Source: Candidatus Methylomirabilis sp.
GTDB taxonomy: Bacteria; DYJV01
NCBI GenBank assembly: GCA_020722945.1
Contig: DYJV01000070.1
Coordinates: 1 to 10,889, forward strand
Direction of reading: 5' to 3'
DNA length: 10,889 nucleotides
The notes under the pieces are model-generated. The model made no database searches. It worked only from the letters and a program-made list of their open reading frames with translations, and was not told where the DNA came from. Below are positions 1 through 6,822 of this stretch, in pieces (the stretch's first letter is position 1; each line of letters begins with the position of its first letter). The position numbers and the translations under genes are program-made.

Positions 1-46
1 TTAAGAGAAGCTTATCTTATATGAAAATTGCGAACTTTTCTATACA

Positions 47-423
47 CTATCTTTTACCTTCAAGCTCTTGAGGTTTCATCTCACCTGCTTTATCAATATA
101 TACAGCCATATCTTTCTGTAATTTGAGCATAGAAACAGCATCTGGAATTTTGTTCCTCCTGCCGTAAGTTGTGGGGCAGTGTGTTACTATTTCAACCAAA
201 GAAAACCCTTTGTGCTGTAAAGCTGCTTAAATTAAAGATATCATCTGACGAACATGGAAGGTTGTGCTTATGGCAACAAATGTTGCCCCTGAATTTTCAG
301 CAAGTTTTGATATATCAAATTACACCACGCATGAAATATAGTAATAGGTAATTTGAGACCTTCAATAAAACCATCACCCCTTGCATTTACTTTTTTAGAA
401 GAAAGTTTTGAATTTTTAATCAT
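47..423 (-). pseudogene. korB: Decayed 2-oxoglutarate:ferredoxin oxidoreductase beta subunit (KorB-like remnant)
   Basis: Read on the minus strand from 319 down to 47, one frame gives a KorB-type C-terminal region: FDISKLAENSGATFVA, then a His-Val-Arg segment, HKGFSLVEIVTHCPTTYGRR, and a tail ending in PQELEGKR. In intact KorB this segment follows the thiamine-diphosphate core; the enzyme oxidises 2-oxoglutarate and reduces ferredoxin. The frame is cut by TAA at 227-229, has TAA at 320-322 just before the Phe-Asp-Ile, and ends with TAG at 47-49. Past that TAG a few residues may still be homologous, so decay may run off the left edge. A good start remains: ATG at 421-423 with GGAG 7 nt upstream, but in another frame, giving a 51-residue peptide that ends at 268. 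Its N-terminal part (to about 323) I cannot align securely; it may be another KorB piece left by an internal deletion. At about 125 codons against the family's usual 270-300, this cannot encode an active subunit. Confidence 0.78.
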
Positions 424-528
424 AACCAAGCTCCATTAAGAAATTTACTCTCTTTTATATAACTTTGTATAATTTGCTATTTTATGAAAATTACATCTTT
501 TAAAAATAACTTTTGAAGATAAAATTAA

Positions 529-562
529 TTTAGAGTGAGGGAGATATTAAAATATCACTAAA
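529..562. repeat. Imperfect inverted repeat at the 3' end of the flavoprotein gene; possible weak terminator
   Basis: The 12-nt arm at 551-562 (AATATCACTAAA) is fully complementary to the arm at 529-548 once two bulges of 2 and 6 nt are allowed, with a 2-nt loop. The shorter arm contains the stop codon of the minus-strand flavoprotein gene (558-560). Read on the minus strand, it is followed by a T-rich run. The stem is almost all A and T, so it is a poor intrinsic terminator; it may be one for this low-GC genome or a chance palindrome. The rest of 424-528 is AT-rich with no gene that I can see. Confidence 0.35.
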
Positions 563-1913
563 TAAATATTTTCCCAGGGTTCATAATGTTGCTACTGTCT
601 ATGCTTTTTTTAATTAATTTCATCAGATTGACAGAGTTTTCCCCATATTCACTCACAAGATATTTGCTTTTACCTATTCCAACTCCATGCTCCCCTGTGG
701 CAGTCCCTCCAAATTCAACAGCTTTTTTAACTATCTTTTCATTGGCAACTTCAAGTTTACCCCACTCTGAGCTATTATCTTTATCAGCAACAAGAACAGC
801 ATGAATATTCCCATCACCTGCATGTCCAAATATATATCCAGTAACATCTTTTGTGGCATCCTTTGCAAACATTACTATGTCAGGGTATTTTGATATAGGG
901 ACAGCGGCATCAACAATAATAGCTTTTTTCCCAATATTTGTTCTTAATATTACCTCATAGGTCTTGTGTCTTGCTGACCAAATTCTATTTCTCTCATCTA
1001 TTCCAACACCAGAATCAAAATTTATCATACCATTATCTCTGCATATAGAAACAACAGATTTTATCTGCTCCTCAAGAATGATTTTATTGTCGCCGTGAAA
1101 TTCCATAATTATGCAAGGTTTTTCATTGAGGTTGAGATTGTCACTTAAATTGAGCATTTTGATTACATTTTCATCCATAAATTCAATAGCTGCTGGAGAC
1201 AATCCACTCATAATAATGTTTGAAACTGTATTTACAGCATCATTGACATTTTCAAAATATGCAACAGCAGCAGACATTTCAGCTGGTATCCCTGCAAGTT
1301 TGAGATAAGCTTCAGTAAACAATCCAAGTGTCCCCTCCGAACCTATCATCAAATGGAGTGTATCAAACCCACTCGAACTCTTCCTTGCAAGATTTCCCAA
1401 TTTTATTAGAGTGCCATCAGGAAGAACAAAATTTGCTTTATAAACATTATCTTTAGTTGCTCCATATTTAACTGTCCTTGTGCCACTTGCATTATTTGCA
1501 AGCATTCCACCAATTGAAGCATTAGCTCCCGGATCAGGGGCAAAGAATAAACCGTATCTTCTAAGCTCATTATTCAGATCTTTATAAAGAACCCCAGCTT
1601 CTACCCTTACCATCATATCTTGAGGAAATACTTCAATTATCTTATTCATATTTTGGAAAGAGACAACAATCCCCCCTTTTACAGGGATAGGATTACCCTC
1701 TATACTACTACCTGCACCATAACCTGTAATAGGAATACTATTTTTGTGTGCATACTTAACAACATCAACAACATCTTGCTCATTTTCAGCAAAAAAAACA
1801 ATCTGAGGTTTACTCCACTTATGATGTGATTCATCATGACTAAATTGATCAAGGATAGATTCACCTGTTGAACATTTACTTTTAAATATCTCTTTCATTT
1901 CATTTACCCACAT
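558..1913 (-). CDS. FAD-binding oxidoreductase, GlcD / D-lactate dehydrogenase (cytochrome) type
   Basis: This 451-residue protein is a full-length member of the VAO-type flavoprotein family that oxidises D-2-hydroxy acids such as D-lactate or glycolate. The N-terminal FAD-binding domain shows the loop GYGAGSSIEGN (64-74), DPGANASIGGML (127-138) with NNASGTRTVKYG after it, and GSEGTLGLF (191-199). The C-terminal FAD-oxidase domain has the metal-site motif GHAGDGNIH (363-371), then GEHGVGIGK (407-415) and the closing NIMNPGKIF. His364, His371 and Glu408 sit where family members bind the catalytic metal, so it looks active. The IEFMDE (243-248) and MEFHG (270-274) stretches look more like D-lactate dehydrogenase than enterobacterial GlcD, but the substrate cannot be fixed from sequence. 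There is no signal peptide or membrane helix. The ATG is supported by AGGAGG 7 nt upstream, inside the end of the preceding glycosyltransferase gene, which implies co-transcription. No FeS partner (GlcF-like) gene is adjacent. Confidence 0.9.
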   Translation of the reverse strand: MWVNEMKEIFKSKCSTGESILDQFSHDESHHKWSKPQIVFFAENEQDVVDVVKYAHKNSIPITGYGAGSSIEGNPIPVKGGIVVSFQNMNKIIEVFPQDMMVRVEAGVLYKDLNNELRRYGLFFAPDPGANASIGGMLANNASGTRTVKYGATKDNVYKANFVLPDGTLIKLGNLARKSSSGFDTLHLMIGSEGTLGLFTEAYLKLAGIPAEMSAAVAYFENVNDAVNTVSNIIMSGLSPAAIEFMDENVIKMLNLSDNLNLNEKPCIIMEFHGDNKIILEEQIKSVVSICRDNGMINFDSGVGIDERNRIWSARHKTYEVILRTNIGKKAIIVDAAVPISKYPDIVMFAKDATKDVTGYIFGHAGDGNIHAVLVADKDNSSEWGKLEVANEKIVKKAVEFGGTATGEHGVGIGKSKYLVSEYGENSVNLMKLIKKSIDSSNIMNPGKIFI

Positions 1914-1915
1914 AA

Positions 1916-3610
1916 CTAATCCTCCTTTAAAAAATCTTCAAAATAAATATATATATCCCTTATTAAACTTTTATCCTTTGAATCTTGAATAATATCGAGG
2001 AGTGCTTCCCTTTTCTCAGAAATATTTTTATTTTTATCATTTCTGAATTGGTCATAATTTTTGGAGATAAGATCTCTCTTTAGTTGCTCAATTCTGGAAA
2101 ACTCAAATAAATAGAGAGAGTAGTAGCACTTTATGAGGTAATCCCTTGTTAAAATATCATTAAAATGATTCCTTATATTGTTTAGAAGATAGAAGAGTGC
2201 AGCTTGATAATTTTTGTTATCCATAAGTATTTTTGCCGCAGTAATATTTAATTTTCTATCTTTTACTGCTATATCTGGATAATTTTTGAATAGGAAAATT
2301 ATTAGATCAAAAGCATTTAATATTACTGTAACATTAGAGTGGTTCACATAGCCGGGGAAGTAGAGATTTTTCTCTCTTATCAGCTTCTTTAATATATCTT
2401 TAACTCCTTCAAATATATCATCTTTAATTAAAATTTTCTTAACAGCGTCAATATCACCTATCTCTATCATTGTTGTTACAATATTAGCAAGTATAAGGTT
2501 GTCTGGGGTTTTGTATACACTTGATAAAAACTGAACAGCACTTTTTTTATCAAAACTTTTAATTATAAAGAATTTTATAATAGGGAAAGTGTAATCAGCA
2601 GAAGAATTCAGAAAAGTGGGAAGGATTTCTTTTAGATATGAAGGTTTTCCTATCCCCCTTATTGAGATTAGGAAAATACTCTTGATGAGGGAGTTATCAT
2701 TATCGGGGGATTTTTGAAATTTGTAGGATGAAACGCCCTGATAAATTATATTTTTTAGCTGTTGAGCTCTCTTTTTCAGTGTATGAGAGTTAAGCGTTTT
2801 GTAAAATCCATTAATAGCAATGGTTTCAGCTTCTTCAAGGTGATTCACCCAAAAATCTATTTTTTCAAAGATATCACTCTCTGAAAATAAAACTATATCT
2901 CTATCTATATCAAAGAGAAGATCTTCACCATTAGAAACCTTTTCTGTAAAAAGTAATGCCCCTTGTGATGTAGCTTCAAAGTATCTGAAATTTATCTCAC
3001 TATTTATAGATTCATTAATAACAATTTTAGAATTTGCATATATTTGGAGCATATCAGAGAAACCTAACCTTTTGTTGTGTGTATCACCTGCAATATTAAT
3101 TCTGTATCTATTAGATAAATTATCAATTATACTTTTTCTCTTTAATCTATTGTTATCTATCAAACCAACAAAAGAGATTAGATATTTTCTATCTTTAAAT
3201 GGAGTAAAATTGTCCTCTTTTATAAAATCTCTGCCGATACCCCAAGGTAACCACACAGAGTGCTGACCGGTTTTCCTATGTATATCAGCAATATTTTTTT
3301 GAGAAGAGATAAATATATCAAAAAGTTTGAGATACTCTTTCTGCCAAAAGTAATTTAGGTGGACATCCAAACCGTAATATACTTTGAGTATCTCTATCTC
3401 CCCTATATCGAGGAGTATCTCTCTTTTATCAAGATTTTCGACCTGAACTACTACATCTATATTATTAGTATCACATATTTTTTTAATGGAAAAATTGTAT
3501 TTTTCTATTGGAAAATTGCTGTTTGGATTAAATGAGGCAGTAAAAACATTAAATCCCTCTGATATTAAAGGTGAAGCAAGCTGGGAATCTCCAACTAAAA
3601 GTAAATTCAT
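1916..3610 (-). CDS. CgeB-like GT-B glycosyltransferase with a helical C-terminal extension
   Basis: The 564-residue product resembles the CgeB / glycosyl-transferase family 1_2 group. Residues 1-10 (MNLLLVGDSQ) form the first Rossmann strand and turn of a GT-B fold. Residues 76-125 contain YYGLDVHLN and a VWLPWGIG segment. The most diagnostic stretch is INFRYFEATSQGALLFTE (206-223), the nucleotide-sugar-binding region that in CgeB proteins reads like RxFEAxxxGALLLT. The catalytic part ends near residue 290. Residues 305-564 are helical and repeat-like, with short hydrophobic helix pairs such as YQAALFYLLNNI (468-479), suggestive of TPR-like scaffolding. Acceptor and donor are unknown; surface polysaccharide or protein glycosylation is a guess. 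The gene is first in a minus-strand pair, divergent from the HIT gene. The start ATG has no clear Shine-Dalgarno sequence, and I found no convincing promoter for it in 3611-3660. The track of AT-rich codons matches its neighbours, so there is no sign of recent transfer. Confidence 0.75.
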   Translation of the reverse strand: MNLLLVGDSQLASPLISEGFNVFTASFNPNSNFPIEKYNFSIKKICDTNNIDVVVQVENLDKREILLDIGEIEILKVYYGLDVHLNYFWQKEYLKLFDIFISSQKNIADIHRKTGQHSVWLPWGIGRDFIKEDNFTPFKDRKYLISFVGLIDNNRLKRKSIIDNLSNRYRINIAGDTHNKRLGFSDMLQIYANSKIVINESINSEINFRYFEATSQGALLFTEKVSNGEDLLFDIDRDIVLFSESDIFEKIDFWVNHLEEAETIAINGFYKTLNSHTLKKRAQQLKNIIYQGVSSYKFQKSPDNDNSLIKSIFLISIRGIGKPSYLKEILPTFLNSSADYTFPIIKFFIIKSFDKKSAVQFLSSVYKTPDNLILANIVTTMIEIGDIDAVKKILIKDDIFEGVKDILKKLIREKNLYFPGYVNHSNVTVILNAFDLIIFLFKNYPDIAVKDRKLNITAAKILMDNKNYQAALFYLLNNIRNHFNDILTRDYLIKCYYSLYLFEFSRIEQLKRDLISKNYDQFRNDKNKNISEKREALLDIIQDSKDKSLIRDIYIYFEDFLKED

Positions 3611-3655
3611 AATAAAAATTTAATACATTATTTGAAAAAAAACAAGATTTTAAAT

Positions 3656-3684
3656 TTGACAATTTCTTTTTTTTCTGTTTAAAT
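3656..3684 (+). promoter_or_regulatory. Sigma-70-type promoter for the HIT-lapAB-mot-recG cluster
   Basis: A perfect -35 box TTGACA (3656-3661) is followed by a 17-bp spacer and TTAAAT (3679-3684), a four-of-six match to the -10 consensus. Transcription would start near 3691, leaving a leader of about 22 nt before the HIT start at 3713. The spacer contains a T8 tract (3667-3674) that faces an A8 tract upstream (3635-3642); such tracts may bend the DNA. This is the only strong promoter-like sequence I see upstream of the eight-gene run. Confidence 0.65.
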
Positions 3685-3712
3685 GTCATACAAAAATATA
3701 TGTGGAGTATCA

Positions 3713-4201
3713 ATGGAAGAGACTTTTCTTTGGTCACCTTGGAGAATAGACTATATCCTCTCAAAAAAGGAGGAGGGGTGCATATTTTGTATCAAACCTA
3801 CAGAAGATAGAGATAAAGATAATCTTATCCTCAAAAAAGGGTCAAAATCTTTCGTAGTAATGAATAAATATCCATACAATTGTGGACATCTTATGGTTGT
3901 CCCTTATAGGCATATTCACGCTTTTGAGGATTTAGATGATGATGAACTCGCCGAAATTAATTTATTAATCAAATTATCAATAACCTCAATTAAAAAATCT
4001 ATGAATCCTGACGGATTCAACATCGGTATCAATCTCGGCAAAACTGCTGGTGCCGGAATTGAAGAGCATATCCATTACCATATAATTCCAAGATGGAATG
4101 GTGATATCAATTTTATGACAGCCATAAACAATATCCGTATCATTCCACAAAATCTTTCAGATACATATCAGCTTCTTTATGAACAATTTTCTAAAGCATA
4201 A
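3713..4201 (+). CDS. HIT-family nucleotide hydrolase / transferase
   Basis: This 162-residue cytoplasmic protein belongs to the histidine triad superfamily, which hydrolyses or phosphorolyses nucleotide phosphoramidates and dinucleoside polyphosphates such as Ap4A. The triad motif is intact in EEHIHYHIIPRW, with His119, His121 and His123. The family's N-terminal LWSPWRIDYI (6-15) and a CIFC motif (23-26) with later histidines suggest the zinc-binding branch. NKYPYNCGHLMVVPYRH (51-67) is the typical nucleotide-binding sheet. I place the start at the ATG at 3713 because GGAG (3704-3707) lies 5 nt upstream, homologues begin just before the W-x-PWR motif, and the upstream in-frame ATG at 3683 overlaps the -10 box and so would not be transcribed. 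It is the first gene of the plus-strand cluster; lapA starts 14 nt after its stop. The exact substrate is not decidable. Confidence 0.9.
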   Translation: MEETFLWSPWRIDYILSKKEEGCIFCIKPTEDRDKDNLILKKGSKSFVVMNKYPYNCGHLMVVPYRHIHAFEDLDDDELAEINLLIKLSITSIKKSMNPDGFNIGINLGKTAGAGIEEHIHYHIIPRWNGDINFMTAINNIRIIPQNLSDTYQLLYEQFSKA

Positions 4202-4215
4202 AAAAGGGGGAATAG

Positions 4216-4554
4216 ATGAAATTTATAGTTTGGTTAATATATTTCATATTTTTATCTTTTATTGCTCTATTCATTTATCAAAATTTTACAATATTGACAT
4301 CTAATCTTCAAATTACATATTTTATAAACAAATCTGCTACTCTTCCTCTCTACTATGCTGCTGTTATTCCACTTGGATTTGCAGTTCTCCTTTATTTATA
4401 CCTAAAAGTAAAATTTAGATTCATCTTACGGAGTAAAAATAAAACCATAGAGAAACTTGAAAAAGAGTTGAACAACCTTAGAAATCTTGAATTAACAGAC
4501 AAAAACAACCCTACTCAAGTTGATAGTAAACAAGAGAGTAGAAACAAAAAATAG
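4216..4554 (+). CDS. lapA: LapA-like inner-membrane protein (DUF1049)
   Basis: The 112-residue protein has two membrane helices (about 4-22 and 44-63) joined by a short periplasmic loop, then a basic stretch (KVKFRFILRSKNK, 64-76) and a probable coiled coil, TIEKLEKELNNLRNLE (77-92), with a polar tail. This is the LapA/DUF1049 layout. In Escherichia coli LapA works with LapB in lipopolysaccharide assembly at the inner membrane. Sequence identity is low in this family, so the call rests on topology and on the immediately downstream lapB, the same gene order as in enterobacteria. A strong AGGGGG lies 5 nt before the ATG. The coiled coil could contact LapB; that is inferred. Confidence 0.8.
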   Translation: MKFIVWLIYFIFLSFIALFIYQNFTILTSNLQITYFINKSATLPLYYAAVIPLGFAVLLYLYLKVKFRFILRSKNKTIEKLEKELNNLRNLELTDKNNPTQVDSKQESRNKK

Positions 4555-4631
4555 TTTCATCGTTTATCATAGGGGGCACTCTTGTATCCACCCTGCTCTA
4601 AATTTTATATGAAAGATTGATATCCAACTAA
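4555..4631 (+). promoter_or_regulatory. lapA-lapB spacer with nested inverted repeats; possible structured leader or internal promoter
   Basis: This is the longest gap inside the otherwise packed cluster (77 nt). TTTCAT (4555-4560) can pair with ATGAAA (4609-4614), enclosing a second weak pairing of AGGG (4571-4574) with CCCT (4591-4594). A weak promoter-like pair, TTGTAT (4582-4587) and TATATG (4606-4611) with 18 bp between, overlaps it. No Shine-Dalgarno sequence precedes lapB, although other genes here mostly have one. A role in tuning lapB expression is plausible but unproven. Confidence 0.3.
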
Positions 4632-5732
4632 ATGGATAACAACCACTACCTACTTTTCACTTTTTTTTTAGGAGTTGCTGGTTTCTTTTTTGGAAGATAC
4701 TCTGCTACATCCTTTAAAAATTCTGAAATGAAAAAAAATATATCACTCAATTACCTTAAAGGTATAGATTTTCTCCTTAATAATCAGGAGGATAAAGCAT
4801 TAAAAGAGTTTATCAATGCAGCAAAGATAAATAGTGATAATGCAGAGATATACCTTTCGTTAGGAAATCTATTTAGAGAGAAGGGGGATTTTGAGAGGTC
4901 TATTAGACTCCACCAAGGGATATTGGTAAGGGATGACCTTGATATTGAGATAAAAAAAATCACTCTCCTTAATCTTGCAAAAGACTTTAAATATGCTGGA
5001 TTCTATGAAAGAGCAGTAAATACCCTTGATGAGTTTGAAACACTTGACAAGAAAAACATTGACTCTATTTATGAGAAGATAAAGATATTTATCATAAAAA
5101 AAGATTGGGATAATGCAATATTATCCTACAAAAGATTAAAAGAGTATACTAATGTTGACCTTGCTAACTTCTCCTCAATATATGTTGAGATTGCAAGACA
5201 AAATATTTTAGATCTTCAATTTTTTTATGCAAAGATCAACCTCAAAAAAGCTATGAAGATTGACAGCCAAAATTATTATGCTTATTTCACTCTTGGGGAG
5301 TATTACCTAAAAAAGGGTAAATATGACAAAGCATTTGAATATTACAAAATAGCTTTAAATCTGAATCCATTTGTGATACTAAAAGTGAGAACAAGGCTTA
5401 ACATCATTGGCAAAACTATACCTGAAATTACAGTTCAGGAGAGTTTTATTTTGAATATATACCTTATAAGGGATATGATAAAAGGGAAAATGTATGATGA
5501 AGCACTTAATTTTACAGAAAAAAAGATATTAGATTCCCCTGATAAATCTCTTTACCAAACTATCTTTACAATGCTTATACTTTTGAAAAGTGGTAACTAC
5601 AATCTTGCAAAAATAATTAGGAAAAACCTCAAATTAGAATTCCAATGCAGAGAGTGCCACAATATATTCAATACCTTTTATTGGCATTGTCCATGCTGCA
5701 AAAATTGGCTTACATTAGATTATTTAGACTAA
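4632..5732 (+). CDS. lapB: LapB (YciM) lipopolysaccharide assembly / LpxC-regulating TPR protein
   Basis: The 366-residue protein matches LapB throughout (E. coli LapB has 389). Residues 6-24 are an N-terminal membrane anchor ending in GRYSA, as in the E. coli protein's GRRSA. A TPR solenoid follows, with the well-conserved YLKGIDFLLNNQEDKA (41-56), YLSLGNLFREKGDFERSIRLHQ (split here as 74-83 and 84-95) and further repeats at about 195-245. The C-terminus carries a rubredoxin-type metal knuckle: CREC (339-342) and FYWHCPCCKNW (349-359), with Cys339, Cys342, Cys353 and Cys356 as likely iron ligands and an extra Cys355. In E. coli LapB hands LpxC to the FtsH protease and so limits lipid A synthesis. 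The start is bounded by an in-frame TAA immediately before the ATG; no Shine-Dalgarno is visible. It follows lapA as expected. Confidence 0.93.
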   Translation: MDNNHYLLFTFFLGVAGFFFGRYSATSFKNSEMKKNISLNYLKGIDFLLNNQEDKALKEFINAAKINSDNAEIYLSLGNLFREKGDFERSIRLHQGILVRDDLDIEIKKITLLNLAKDFKYAGFYERAVNTLDEFETLDKKNIDSIYEKIKIFIIKKDWDNAILSYKRLKEYTNVDLANFSSIYVEIARQNILDLQFFYAKINLKKAMKIDSQNYYAYFTLGEYYLKKGKYDKAFEYYKIALNLNPFVILKVRTRLNIIGKTIPEITVQESFILNIYLIRDMIKGKMYDEALNFTEKKILDSPDKSLYQTIFTMLILLKSGNYNLAKIIRKNLKLEFQCRECHNIFNTFYWHCPCCKNWLTLDYLD

Positions 5733-5741
5733 AATAGCAAA

Positions 5742-5754
5742 GGGAGTAAATTTG
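5742..5754 (+). promoter_or_regulatory. Ribosome-binding site deciding a TTG start
   Basis: GGGAG at 5742-5746 lies 5 nt before a TTG codon at 5752-5754. No ATG or GTG at a suitable distance from it opens the following frame, so TTG is the most likely initiation codon of the FapA-like gene, and it may lower the translation rate relative to its neighbours. Confidence 0.7.
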
Positions 5755-6822
5755 TCTGACAAAATTTCAATATTCGGAGTAACCAGCAATCAGAATATAG
5801 TTCCTTTTGAATCATCTTCATTCATAAAAAAGGGTGATATCGTATTAAAGGGGACTAATGTTTCAAAAAGTATGTTGGGTAGTGGAGTTTCTTTTGACAA
5901 AGAGGGTAATTCTATAATTGCTCTAAATGATGGTTACCTAAGATTATTTAACAAAAAATTATTTGTTGATCCAATTCAAATAATTAATGGTGATCTCACC
6001 CACACATTTGAAGAGAGAGAAATTTTTTCATCTCTCTGGGTAAAGGGTGATTTTCTTAATAAAAATAAACTCATTATCTTTGGGAATTTACAAGTTGATG
6101 GTGTAATCGAAAATCCTGATATTATCTGCCAAGGCAATATTATTGTAAATGGAAGTATATTAGGTCAAGGGACCGGTAGAATAGTCGTTCAGGGGGATTG
6201 CTTTGCACAAAATGTATCAGGAGTTAAAATAGTATCTTATGGAGAGGTAATTGTAAGAGATTATATAAGGCACTCAAATATATTTGCAAAGAGCCTCACT
6301 ATAGTAAACAGCAGTGGAGAGATTTGTGATAGCTCAATATTTGCAAAAAATTCTGTTAAATCAGGGAAAATAGGTTCAAAAAATATAATAAACACATCTA
6401 TATCAGTAGGTTACAATTATAGGGAGAAATTTTTACTCAACAGATACAAAAAAGAGTTAAAAATTCTAAAGATAACTTACAACAAAAATTTACAGACAAT
6501 AAGACAATATTTTAATATTTCAGAGGGTGAGGAGATCAATCTTATAGATATAATTATGAAGAACCTACAAACTTCAAGTAATATCTATCTTCTAAAAGTT
6601 CTTGAAAGTATCAAATTATCAGAAGATATTGCATACAACACCGAAAAAATTCAAAATTTCAATCTCAACAATATGACTAATCTTGAAGCATTTATAGATT
6701 GCGAAACTATCTACCCCGGTGTTAACATCAATATACTTGACAAATCTTTCCAGATAATAAACACAATTAACATAAACACCAAAATAAACAGGAGCAACTG
6801 TGAACAATGCTTACAACAATAG
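5752..6822 (+). CDS. Short FapA-like (DUF342) beta-helix protein next to the stator genes
   Basis: The 356-residue protein has the FapA/DUF342 pattern: a right-handed beta-helix of short G-x-I/V repeats at about 95-220 (for example GNIIVNGSILGQG at 128-140, GEVIVRDYIRHSNIFAK at 164-180 and KIGSKNIINTSISVG at 206-220), a helical, coiled-coil-prone section at 225-300, and a C-terminal strand unit with YPGVNINI (321-328). FapA proteins are usually 450-650 residues with an extra N-terminal domain, which is largely missing or reduced here. FapA (FlaA-assembly type) is linked to polar flagellum placement in Vibrio. Position directly upstream of motA, with a 16-nt overlap, supports a flagellar role, but the biochemical function is not known. 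A CxxC pair (350, 353) lies at the very end. Translation starts at TTG behind GGGAG, 19 nt after the lapB stop. Confidence 0.75.
   Translation: MSDKISIFGVTSNQNIVPFESSSFIKKGDIVLKGTNVSKSMLGSGVSFDKEGNSIIALNDGYLRLFNKKLFVDPIQIINGDLTHTFEEREIFSSLWVKGDFLNKNKLIIFGNLQVDGVIENPDIICQGNIIVNGSILGQGTGRIVVQGDCFAQNVSGVKIVSYGEVIVRDYIRHSNIFAKSLTIVNSSGEICDSSIFAKNSVKSGKIGSKNIINTSISVGYNYREKFLLNRYKKELKILKITYNKNLQTIRQYFNISEGEEINLIDIIMKNLQTSSNIYLLKVLESIKLSEDIAYNTEKIQNFNLNNMTNLEAFIDCETIYPGVNINILDKSFQIINTININTKINRSNCEQCLQQ

Noticed and set aside
47-322. Programmed recoding of stop codons in the korB remnant
   Set aside because: There are several stops of two kinds, a frame change and loss of most of the protein; simple decay explains all of them.
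169-351. Plus-strand 60-codon open frame
   Set aside because: It lies opposite the korB remnant, has no ribosome-binding site and no recognisable protein features.
3683-3712. In-frame upstream ATG that would lengthen the HIT protein by 10 residues
   Set aside because: It overlaps the -10 box, lacks a ribosome-binding site, and homologues begin at the W-x-PWR region; ATG at 3713 has GGAG at 5 nt.
3549-3764. Minus-strand 71-codon frame across the divergent promoter
   Set aside because: It runs through the promoter and overlaps two well-supported genes; nothing in its translation resembles a protein family.
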